The notes under the pieces: generated by a model | What the model was told of the DNA's origin: nothing | The model's database searches: none | What the model saw: the letters and a program-made list of their open reading frames with translations, nothing else | NCBI GenBank assembly: GCA_913030605.1 | Contig: CAJWEZ010000021.1 | Location: 1 to 64,000 of the forward strand | Source of the DNA: an uncultured Spirochaeta sp. | Lineage (GTDB): Bacteria > Spirochaetota > Spirochaetia > DSM-27196 > Alkalispirochaetaceae | Length of the DNA: 64,000 nucleotides | Reading direction: 5' to 3' | Program-made: the position numbers and the translations under genes | Part shown: piece by piece, positions 47,748-55,496 of the stretch | Position numbering within the stretch: the first letter of the stretch is position 1 | Layout: the number at the start of each line of letters is the position of its first letter

Positions 47748-49262
47748 TTATGACCACCGTCCGGCGGTCAGATCCTCCGTAATCGCCGCGGCGGCGCGGC
47801 GGCCCTCGCCCATGGCGAGAATGACCGTTGCAGCCCCCAGAACGATGTCACCGCCGGCGTAGACCCGCGGGATACTGGTGCGGTTTTCCTCGTCCACGGT
47901 GATGTTGCCCCACTTGTTGGTATCCAGATTGTCGGTGGTCTGGCGGATGAGGGGGTTGGACACGTTGCCCAGCGCCGGGATCACGGTGTCCACCTCCATC
48001 TCGAAGTAGTCGTCCTCGATCGGCATCGGGCGGCGCCGACCGGAGTCGTCCGGTTCGCCCAGCTCGTAGCGCTGACAGCGGATCGCACGCACCTTCCCCT
48101 CCTCGTCGCCGAGGATCTCCACCGGGTTGCTGAGGAAGTGAAACTCGATTCCCTCCTCCTCGGCGTGATCCACCTCCTCCACCCGCGCCGGCATTTCGGT
48201 GCGCGTGCGGCGGTACACCACGTGCACCTTCTCGGCACCGATGCGGAGCGCCATGCGAGCGGCGTCCATGGCGACGTTCCCGCCACCGAGGACCGCCACC
48301 TCGCGGGAGTTGTAGATCGGGGTATCCACGTGCTCGCGGTCGTAGGCCTTCATCAGGTTGGACCGGGTCAGGTACTCGTTGGCGCTGAACACACCCACCA
48401 GGTTTTCGCCGGGGATGTTCATGAAACGCGGAAGCCCGGCGCCGGATCCGATGAAGAGGGCGTCGAAGCCGTCCTTTTCCAGCAGATCCTCGATCGTCCG
48501 GGTGCGGCCGATGAGGAAGTTGGTGTGAATCTTCACGCCCATCGCCTCGAGACCCGAGATTTCCTCCTGCACGATCTGCTTGGGCAGACGGAACTCGGGG
48601 ATACCGTAGATCATGACCCCGCCGGGCTTGTGGAACGCCTCGAAGATCTCGACCTGGTGTCCCGCCTTGCGCAGGTCCGCAGCGGCGGTAAGTCCCGCGG
48701 GGCCGGAGCCGATCACACCGACCTTAAAGCCGGTGTCCGGCGCAACCTCGGGAGTCTTCACCGCGCCGGCCTCGCGTTCCAGGTCCGCCACGTAGCGCTC
48801 GATGCGGCCGATCGCCACCGATTTCATGGGATCCCGTGCCGCTTTCCCCACCGTGCATTTGAGCATGCACTGCGCCTCCTGCGGGCAGACGCGGCCGCAG
48901 ATCGCCGGCAGCAGGCTCGATTCCTTGATCGTATCGATCGATTCCTGGAACTCGCCGGCGGCGGCCTGCATCACGAAACGCGGAATATCGATGGACACCG
49001 GGCATCCGGAGATGCACGGCGCGTTGGGGCAGTTGAGGCAACGGAGCGCCTCAACCCGCGCCTGCTCCGCGGTGTAGCCGAGCGCCACCTCCTGCTGGTT
49101 GGTGCAGCGCACCATCGGGTCCTGGGCCGGCATCTCCTGCTGCGGAATCTGGCGGCGGTCCTTGTTCTTCAGATCCCCCGCCATGTGCAGCGGGCCCCAC
49201 GTTTCCCAGAGCTGGGTCGCCTCCGTGGCGAGTTCCTCCGGCGTGTGATGCTGTTCGCTCAT
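47748..49262 (-). CDS. NfnB/GltD-like NADPH-binding flavoprotein
   Basis: A 504-residue protein. The N-terminal domain has cysteine sets for two [4Fe-4S] clusters (CLNCPNAPCISGCP; CGRVCPQEAQCMLKC). It is followed by FAD-binding (GSGPAGLTAAADLRKAGHQVEIFE) and NAD(P)-binding (VLGGGNVAMDAARMALRIG) folds and the closing motif RVYAGGDIVLGAATVILAMGEGRRAA. Matches glutamate synthase small subunit and NfnB/SudA. No glutamate synthase large subunit is present, and it overlaps an NfnA-like gene by ATGA, so an Nfn-type transhydrogenase or electron-input role is more likely. Start at MSEQHH set by the overlap. Confidence 0.85.
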   Translation of the reverse strand: MSEQHHTPEELATEATQLWETWGPLHMAGDLKNKDRRQIPQQEMPAQDPMVRCTNQQEVALGYTAEQARVEALRCLNCPNAPCISGCPVSIDIPRFVMQAAAGEFQESIDTIKESSLLPAICGRVCPQEAQCMLKCTVGKAARDPMKSVAIGRIERYVADLEREAGAVKTPEVAPDTGFKVGVIGSGPAGLTAAADLRKAGHQVEIFEAFHKPGGVMIYGIPEFRLPKQIVQEEISGLEAMGVKIHTNFLIGRTRTIEDLLEKDGFDALFIGSGAGLPRFMNIPGENLVGVFSANEYLTRSNLMKAYDREHVDTPIYNSREVAVLGGGNVAMDAARMALRIGAEKVHVVYRRTRTEMPARVEEVDHAEEEGIEFHFLSNPVEILGDEEGKVRAIRCQRYELGEPDDSGRRRPMPIEDDYFEMEVDTVIPALGNVSNPLIRQTTDNLDTNKWGNITVDEENRTSIPRVYAGGDIVLGAATVILAMGEGRRAAAAITEDLTAGRWS

Positions 49263-50131
49263 GCCCGATCCTTTCCTGCCGCGGCGGCCTGTGCGGCTTC
49301 GGCGGCGCTGTTCGCGCGGCAACTGTCACGGGCGATCGATTCCTGCTTCTTGTACGCCTTCTGCCGCGCCATCATGTTGTCAAAATCCACCAGGTGCCCG
49401 TCGAACTCGGGCCCGTCCACGCAGACGAACTTGGTCTCGTCGCCCACCGTCACACGGCAGCCGCCGCACATGCCGGTCCCGTCCACCATGATCGTGTTGA
49501 GGCTCACCATCGTCTTCACGCCGAAGGGGCGGGTGGTCTCGGCCACGAACTTCATCATGATCGGTGGGCCGATCCCGAAGACGATGTCCGGCACCCCGGC
49601 CTCGCACAGTTCCTTCAGCGGCACCGTCACCAGATCCTTGCGGCCGTAGCTGCCGTCGTCGGTGCAGACGATCGTCTCGTCGCTCCAGCGCTTCATTTCG
49701 TCCTCGAGGATCAGCAGGTCCTTGTTCCGCGCGCCCATGATCGTGATCACCTTGTTGCCGGCGCGCTTCAGCGCCTGCACGATCGGGTGCATCGGCGCCA
49801 CGCCGATACCGCCGCCCACGCACACCGCCGTCCCGAAGTTCTCCAGATGCGTCGGCGTACCGAGGGGGCCCAGGACGTTGGCGATAGAATCCCCCACCTC
49901 GTGTTCCGAGAGGCGGATCGTGGTCTTGCCCACCGCCTGGAAGATGACCGTCACCGTGCCGGCGCCCTCGTCGGCGTCGGCGATCGTGAGCGGGATACGC
50001 TCTCCGAAATTCTCGTCCAGCTGCAGGATGATGAACTGTCCCGCCTTGCGCGCCTCGGCGATGTAGGGCGCCTCAAAGGTGATGCGGAACACGTCGTCCG
50101 ACAGCTGCTGCTTATCCACTATCCTGTTCAT
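49259..50131 (-). CDS. NfnA-like FAD/NAD-binding [2Fe-2S] protein
   Basis: A 290-residue ferredoxin-NADP reductase-like protein. FAD motif ERIPLTI, NAD-binding GGGIGVAPMHPI and the [2Fe-2S] region GTGMCGGCRVTVGDETKFVC with DGPEFDGH following. This is the architecture of NfnA/SudB and PyrK-like subunits. The ATG at 50131 overlaps the upstream stop, and the C-terminus overlaps the NfnB-like gene. A 25-residue Ala-rich tail is extra. With the NfnB-like protein it could bifurcate or confurcate electrons among ferredoxin, NADH and NADPH. Confidence 0.85.
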   Translation of the reverse strand: MNRIVDKQQLSDDVFRITFEAPYIAEARKAGQFIILQLDENFGERIPLTIADADEGAGTVTVIFQAVGKTTIRLSEHEVGDSIANVLGPLGTPTHLENFGTAVCVGGGIGVAPMHPIVQALKRAGNKVITIMGARNKDLLILEDEMKRWSDETIVCTDDGSYGRKDLVTVPLKELCEAGVPDIVFGIGPPIMMKFVAETTRPFGVKTMVSLNTIMVDGTGMCGGCRVTVGDETKFVCVDGPEFDGHLVDFDNMMARQKAYKKQESIARDSCRANSAAEAAQAAAAGKDRA

Positions 50132-51921
50132 GCGCGTCCTCCCGCGGCAAAATTGGTCAGATAGATGTCGATACCCTTGGCGGCGGAGTGCCCGTTGGCG
50201 ATCGCCGAGATGGCGTCGCGCTTGCGGTTGGCAATGTCGCCGCCGGCAAAGATCTTGGTGTCGCCGGTCTGCTTGAACTCGTTGACGGTGACCATGCCCT
50301 TGGCAAACTCCAGCCGTCCGGCAATCTCCTCCGGCAGAAACTTGTAATCCGCCTGCTGTCCGATCGCCGGAACGATCGTGTCGCATTCGATCACTTCCTC
50401 GCTGCCCTCGATGAGGCGCGGGCGCGGGCGTCCGCCGCGGTCGTCGGGAACCATCTCCGCCTTGCCCCAGATCAGCTTCAACCGGCGGGTCTCGCCCTTT
50501 TCGATCCGGATCGGGATCGCCTGGGTGATGAGCGTCACGCCCTCGCCCTGGCTCTCGTGGATCTCCTCTTCGTCGGCGGGCATGTCCACCTCGCGGCGGC
50601 GGTAGAGGATCGTCACCTCGGCGCCGTAGCGTCGGCTGGTGCGCGCGGCGTCCATGGCGACGTTTCCGCCGCCGACCACGACCACGGAGTCACCGATATC
50701 CGGCTTCTGCCCCTTGGTCACCTCGTCCAGAATCGTCAGACCCGGAATCACGCCGCGAAGGTCCTCTCCGGGAATCTCCAGGGCGTAGGGATCGGACAGA
50801 CCGGTGGAGAAGAACACCGCGTCGTTGCCGTCGTAGATCTCCTGAAAGGAGACATCGGCACCGATCCGCACGTTCTGGTTGATCGTGACGCCGAGACTGC
50901 GAATGTACTCGATATCTTTGTCGACCTGATCGTACGGCAACCGGTACTCGGGGATACCGTAGCGCAGCATACCGCCGGCTGCCTCATTGGCATCGTAGAC
51001 GGTGACGGCGTAGCCGATCAAGCGAAGGTAGTAGGCCGCCGCCAGGCCGCCGGGGCCGGACCCGACAATCGCCACGCTGCGGCCGTTCTCCGGCGCCGCG
51101 GCGTCCAGAAACTGCTGGTAATCGTTGGCGTAGATCTGGTCCACGATGTAGCGCTTGAGCCAGCGGATGCTGATCGCCTCGCCCTTGTGCTTCATGGCGC
51201 AGACGTGTTCGCAGGCGTGTGAACACACGCGACCGCAGGAGGCCGGCAGCGGGTTCGCCTCGTAGACCGTCCGCAGACCGTCGGCGAGATCGTCACGACG
51301 GATTGCATCGATGTACGCCGGCACGTCCATGTGGGCGGGGCAGGTGGCGATACAGATGCCGCACTCGATGCAGCGGTCGGCCTCTTCCATCGCCTGTTCC
51401 TTGCTGTAGCCCTGCACCATCTCCACGAAGCTCTTCTGGCTCTCGGAGAAGTCGAGCATCGGCATCTCCACCCGCTTGGGTTCGAGCAGATCGTAGCCCT
51501 CGGCGCGACGGTAGCCCTTCTCGCAGGCGTTCCACGGCTTTTCGTCGTGGCCGGGCACGTAGCGAAACACCTCGGGGTCGCTGTCGACCCACACGTACTC
51601 GTTGCTCATGCCCAGACTGCCGGTGGGACAGATGTCCACGCACAGGGCGCACCAGCAGCAGCGTCCGTAATCGACCTTCGGCCGGAGCCCGGAGTCGCCG
51701 TGCTTCGTCTTGCGTCCCTCGACCGGGACCAGATCGATCGCCTCGTTCTGGCAGATCGACTCGCAGGTACCACAGCCGATGCACTTGTCCACGTCGTTGA
51801 TGTGAAACCCGCGGTAGCGGTCCGCGCCGGGGCGCGAATCCAGCGGTTTTCGGTTCGTATATGGTTTTTCCAGCGCCCGCTTCCATACGGAAAAGGGCGT
51901 CACCAGGTCCTTCAGACTCAT
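50128..51921 (-). CDS. NuoI-like ferredoxin domain fused to an NfnB/GltD-like flavoprotein
   Basis: A 597-residue fusion. Residues 40-105 hold two [4Fe-4S] motifs as in NuoI: C47-C50-C53-C57 and C88/C91-C94-C98. A third motif, CIECGICIATCP, lies near 189-200 and a fourth set, CGRVCSHACEHVC, near 230-242. The rest is the GltD/NfnB fold (VGSGPGGLAAAYYLRLIGY, VVGGGNVAMDAARTSRRYG, IFAGGDIANRKRDAI). It takes the place of NuoI in the gene order. The fusion suggests a direct wire from an NAD(P)H flavin site to the membrane complex. ATGA overlaps at both ends. Confidence 0.87.
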   Translation of the reverse strand: MSLKDLVTPFSVWKRALEKPYTNRKPLDSRPGADRYRGFHINDVDKCIGCGTCESICQNEAIDLVPVEGRKTKHGDSGLRPKVDYGRCCWCALCVDICPTGSLGMSNEYVWVDSDPEVFRYVPGHDEKPWNACEKGYRRAEGYDLLEPKRVEMPMLDFSESQKSFVEMVQGYSKEQAMEEADRCIECGICIATCPAHMDVPAYIDAIRRDDLADGLRTVYEANPLPASCGRVCSHACEHVCAMKHKGEAISIRWLKRYIVDQIYANDYQQFLDAAAPENGRSVAIVGSGPGGLAAAYYLRLIGYAVTVYDANEAAGGMLRYGIPEYRLPYDQVDKDIEYIRSLGVTINQNVRIGADVSFQEIYDGNDAVFFSTGLSDPYALEIPGEDLRGVIPGLTILDEVTKGQKPDIGDSVVVVGGGNVAMDAARTSRRYGAEVTILYRRREVDMPADEEEIHESQGEGVTLITQAIPIRIEKGETRRLKLIWGKAEMVPDDRGGRPRPRLIEGSEEVIECDTIVPAIGQQADYKFLPEEIAGRLEFAKGMVTVNEFKQTGDTKIFAGGDIANRKRDAISAIANGHSAAKGIDIYLTNFAAGGRA

Positions 51922-53192
51922 CGTTCAACCTCCGGCGGATAGGTGTGCAGGCTGACCATCAGCCCGGCCGTATCGGCGATGTTGCAGCCGATGGACAGGT
52001 GCTCCATGAGAGACACCGCGTGAGTGTAGCTCGGCCCCCGGACGTAGATCCGCCGTGGCTTGTCGCTGCCGTCGGAGTTGAGGTAGTACCCGTACTCCCC
52101 GCGGGTGCACTCCGCCTTCTTGTAGATATGTCCGGGCTTCACGTTCCAGTGGAGCACGTTGGGCAACTTGGTGAAAAACGGTCCCTCGGCGGGCATGCGA
52201 TCCAGAATCTGCCGGATCAGGTCCATGCTCTGATACATCTCCTGCAGCCGCACCCAGGCGCGGGCGTAGGCGTCGGAATCGGTGTGGGTCACCACCTCGA
52301 AGTCGAGCTGGTCGTACACCAGGTACGGGTGATCCTTGCGCACGTCCCGGGCGAATCCCGCGGCACGGGCGTTCGGTCCCACGATGCCGAACTGATCGAC
52401 GATGTCGGGGTGAATCACGCCGAGTCCCTTGGCCCGCTTCTTGAACACCGCGTTGTTGAACAGCGTGCGCTCCACGTCCTGCAGCGTTTTTTCGCAGGTG
52501 TCGATCGTCTCCCGCAGACGGTCGGTAAACCCCTCGGGGAAGTCACCACGGACACCGCCGGGGATCATGTACATGTGGTAGATGCGCCCGCCGGTCAGTT
52601 CCTCGAAGCGGTCCAGGATGTAGTCGCGCATCGTCACGGTCCACTGTCCCTGGGTGCCGAGGCCGAAGGCGCCGGCCATGCCGCCCATCCACATGAAGAA
52701 GCTCGCCAGTCGCGCCATCTCCAGGTTGAGGGTGCGGATCCACTGGGCGCGTTCCGGTACCTCGATCCCCTGGATCTCCTCCACCGTGGCGGCGAAGAGG
52801 TATTCGTTGAAGTCCGGCTCCGGCACGGCGATGCGACACACGATGGGAAAGCACTGGATGTAGCTGCGCCGCTCCATGAGCTTCTCGAACCCCCGGTGCA
52901 GGTAGCCCACATGGGTCTTGCACTCCACGATCTCATCGCCGCAGACCACGAGTTCCAGGCTCATGTTGCCGGTGATGCCCGGGTGCTGCGGACCCTGCCA
53001 CAGCTTGAGGTACTTGCCGCTGTCCAGGTCGAAGACCGCCTTGCCGTCGACGATCGGCGGCATGAGGGGATTATCGTTTATGTGTTCCTGCGACCGCGTC
53101 GCCAGGTTGGGAACGCCGCGGGCCGACGAGGTGCCGGGAATCGGCGTTCCGCGCCGCGCAGGGCGGTCGCTGCGTGTATCTGTGTTCACCAT
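51918..53192 (-). CDS. NuoD/hydrogenase-large-subunit-like protein (MbxL type)
   Basis: A 424-residue protein of the NuoD/[NiFe]-hydrogenase large subunit family (GPQHPGITGNMSLELVVCG; AGFARDVRKDHPYLVYD). The four Cys ligands of a NiFe site are not all present: the N-terminal pair region reads YIQCFPIVCRI (Cys114, Cys119) and the C-terminal region SIGCNIADTAGLMVSLHTYPPEVER resembles NuoD, not DPCxxC. It is therefore unlikely to be a hydrogenase. The first 40 residues are extra. Overlaps nuoC and the NuoI-like fusion gene. Confidence 0.88.
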   Translation of the reverse strand: MVNTDTRSDRPARRGTPIPGTSSARGVPNLATRSQEHINDNPLMPPIVDGKAVFDLDSGKYLKLWQGPQHPGITGNMSLELVVCGDEIVECKTHVGYLHRGFEKLMERRSYIQCFPIVCRIAVPEPDFNEYLFAATVEEIQGIEVPERAQWIRTLNLEMARLASFFMWMGGMAGAFGLGTQGQWTVTMRDYILDRFEELTGGRIYHMYMIPGGVRGDFPEGFTDRLRETIDTCEKTLQDVERTLFNNAVFKKRAKGLGVIHPDIVDQFGIVGPNARAAGFARDVRKDHPYLVYDQLDFEVVTHTDSDAYARAWVRLQEMYQSMDLIRQILDRMPAEGPFFTKLPNVLHWNVKPGHIYKKAECTRGEYGYYLNSDGSDKPRRIYVRGPSYTHAVSLMEHLSIGCNIADTAGLMVSLHTYPPEVER

Positions 53193-53773
53193 GTCTCTGC
53201 CTCGCTCGGGTAGATCGTGTCCTTCATGTGCTGGCGCGTATCGGTCTTTGTACGACCGGGGCGCGCGTAGTACGTCCGCTCGGAGTACTCGCGGGTGTCA
53301 AACTCTTTGCGCATCGGGGGAAGGTCGTGCCATCCCTCGAGGGCGAAGTCCTCGTGGAGTCGCGGACTGCCGGGGAAGTCGATGCCGAACATCTCCCGCA
53401 GCTCGCGCTGGTAGGTCGCCGCCGCGGGCCACATGCGGTGGATCGTGTCCATGGAACAGCCGTCGCCCTCCCGCGGAATCTCCACGATCACGCCCAGGTC
53501 GTGGCGCAGCTCGTAGTTGTGGAGCATGTACAGGAGCTCGAAGCGGCCCTCCTCGATCTGGTCCACCGCGGTCAGGAACGCCAGATGCGTATACCCGTGA
53601 CGGTCCCGAAGGTGGGTCAGTACCGCCACTGCCTCATCGCGGTCGGTGCGGACAAACGCCTGGTCGGCGCGCTTCTCCTCGAGCCCGCGCACGCCGTAGC
53701 GTGTGTGGAGGTCGGCAAACACCTCATGCACCTCGGCGCTCGATATCTGTGTCTGTGTGTGTTGGTCACTCAT
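53186..53773 (-). CDS. NuoC-like subunit
   Basis: A 195-residue protein of the 30-kDa complex I subunit family: FLTAVDQIEEGRFELLYMLHNY, then SMDTIHRMWPAAATYQRELREMFGIDFPGSPRL, close to the classic ERExxDxxGI signature. It links the NuoD- and NuoB-like subunits of the hydrophilic arm. Confidence 0.9.
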   Translation of the reverse strand: MSDQHTQTQISSAEVHEVFADLHTRYGVRGLEEKRADQAFVRTDRDEAVAVLTHLRDRHGYTHLAFLTAVDQIEEGRFELLYMLHNYELRHDLGVIVEIPREGDGCSMDTIHRMWPAAATYQRELREMFGIDFPGSPRLHEDFALEGWHDLPPMRKEFDTREYSERTYYARPGRTKTDTRQHMKDTIYPSEAETW

Positions 53774-53782
53774 CGTGCATCC

Positions 53783-54553
53783 TCACCAGTTGTAGTCGGG
53801 CATGTCCCAGTTTTTGATGATCCGCTTCTGGTTGGCTTTGTACCACTCGAAGTTCTCCGCGTAGCGGTTGGCGCCTTCGCACTCGCCGCGCTTGATCATC
53901 TCCTTGAGCTTCACGAAGCCCGCCAGCAGCGCCTCCGGCCGTGGCATGCATCCGGCGATGTAGACATCCACCGGGATGTAGTGGTCCAGGCGGTTCACCG
54001 TGTTGTAGCTGTCCCAGTACATGCCACCGTTGATCGTGCAGCTGCCGAGGCCCAGGACGAACTTCGGTCCCTGCATCTGTTCGTAGCTGCGAACGATGCG
54101 CTTCATCGTCTTCACCGAGGCGTAGCCGCCGATCACGAAGACGCTGCTCTGCCGCGGCGTGGGGCGTCCCTGAATACCGTACTGGTACATGTCGAAGCGG
54201 CTGGTCATCAGGGGACGGAGCTCGATTGCACCGCATCCCGTTCCGAATCCGAGAATCCACAGGCTCTCCGAGCGCGCCCAGTTCAGGAAGTTCTCCCAGA
54301 AGGCGCGGAACGGCTTGATCACCTCCGGCGGGTGGTCGCAGAAGTTGCCGCGATCCTCGGAGCGCAGGTCGGCGTTTGCCAGCTTGAGCTCCTCGGTGAG
54401 GATGCGCAGCTGTCCGTCGACGGTCTGAACGTCGCCCTGACCGGTGCCGCCGGCGGGGCCCGTCACCGTCCGGGGGTCCGGGTTCACCACCGCGGCGTTT
54501 CCCGGCGCGCCGGGTTCCTGATACCGCCTGGTCTGTGTATCTGCTGTTGCCAT
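53783..54553 (-). CDS. NuoB-like iron-sulfur subunit
   Basis: A 256-residue protein of the NuoB/hydrogenase small subunit family. Core motifs: GFGTGCGAIELRP (Cys107), LGLGSCTINGG (Cys172), IAGCMPRPEAL (Cys202). Normal NuoB has two adjacent Cys at the first motif (GxxCCxxE); here the second is Gly108, so only three of the four N2 ligands are seen. Cys72 in the long N-terminal extension (residues 1-80) could supply the fourth. Ten bases separate it from nuoH. Confidence 0.9.
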   Translation of the reverse strand: MATADTQTRRYQEPGAPGNAAVVNPDPRTVTGPAGGTGQGDVQTVDGQLRILTEELKLANADLRSEDRGNFCDHPPEVIKPFRAFWENFLNWARSESLWILGFGTGCGAIELRPLMTSRFDMYQYGIQGRPTPRQSSVFVIGGYASVKTMKRIVRSYEQMQGPKFVLGLGSCTINGGMYWDSYNTVNRLDHYIPVDVYIAGCMPRPEALLAGFVKLKEMIKRGECEGANRYAENFEWYKANQKRIIKNWDMPDYNW

Positions 54554-54563
54554 CTGTGTGCTC

Positions 54564-55496
54564 CTACACCATCTGCAGCACGACCGCCGCGATGCCGATC
54601 ACCGTCGGCACACCGAGAAAGAAGCGGATCGACTGCTCTGTCTTGAATCGCGGGAAACTCGCCCCGACGATCGTCACGTAGAGGTAGATCAGGAAGGTCT
54701 TCACCACCATGATCAGGATCGCCACGAGAAGATTCTCGTGGGCGGCGCCGCCCCAGAACAGGTTCATGAACAGAACCATCTTGGCGCCGTTGAAGATCGC
54801 CCGGTTAGTCTGCAGCATGCCCAGAAAGCTGGACTGCATCTCCGTGGGCGGGCCGATCGGGATCTCCTGCGGCGCCACGACCACCGAAAAGGGGTTGGCA
54901 CCGCTCATACCGAGGAAGGCGATCATGCCGGCGATCATCGCCAGCGGGTTGGTGAACGCCGCCCAGTGGGTGAATCCCCCCTGCTGCGCCGCCACGATCT
55001 CCGTGATCGAAAGCGTGCCGTACTGCGCCGCCAGTGCCACAACCGAGAGCACGAAGGGCAACTCGAAAGCGGTCATCTGCGCGAGGCCGCGGGCAACGCC
55101 GATCGCCGAGTGCGGATGCCCGCTCTCGCCGGCCCCCAGCGCCATGCCCAGCTGCCCGAAGAAGATGAAGTACATCATCAGCAGCAGGTCGCCGGAAAAG
55201 CTGAAGTTGGAAAAGATCACCGACCCGAAGATCGCCGGGATGAACAGGTAGGTCCCCAGACCGCCGGCGAGGCGGAACACGGGACCCAGGAAGAACATCA
55301 CGCCGTGGGAGATGCTCGTTCGCTTGGCGTTACTCTTCACGATATCGATGTACGGCTGGTAGAACGGCTGGCCCACGCGTCCCTGCACCTTGGCGCGGAT
55401 GCGGGCCATCGTTCCGATGAGAATCAGGGCGTAGTTGGTGATCACCGCGAGCGAGATCACCGTGTACAACGCCTTGGTCAGAATCATCTGAGTCAT
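54564..55496 (-). CDS. NuoH-like membrane subunit
   Basis: A 310-residue protein with about eight membrane segments. NuoH marks include MARIRAKVQGRVGQPFYQPYIDIVKS near residue 31-56 and MTAFELPFVLSV. It anchors the hydrophilic arm to the antiporter part. It directly abuts the upstream antiporter gene with no gap. Confidence 0.92.
   Translation of the reverse strand: MTQMILTKALYTVISLAVITNYALILIGTMARIRAKVQGRVGQPFYQPYIDIVKSNAKRTSISHGVMFFLGPVFRLAGGLGTYLFIPAIFGSVIFSNFSFSGDLLLMMYFIFFGQLGMALGAGESGHPHSAIGVARGLAQMTAFELPFVLSVVALAAQYGTLSITEIVAAQQGGFTHWAAFTNPLAMIAGMIAFLGMSGANPFSVVVAPQEIPIGPPTEMQSSFLGMLQTNRAIFNGAKMVLFMNLFWGGAAHENLLVAILIMVVKTFLIYLYVTIVGASFPRFKTEQSIRFFLGVPTVIGIAAVVLQMV

Noticed and set aside
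47748-51921. Calling the GltD-like proteins glutamate synthase subunits
   Set aside because: No large subunit (GltB) is nearby, and gene order with NfnA- and Nuo-like genes points to electron transfer.
51918-53192. Reading the NuoD-like protein as a [NiFe] hydrogenase large subunit
   Set aside because: The four cysteine NiFe ligands are not present; the C-terminal end matches NuoD-type proteins. No hydrogenase maturation genes are in the window.
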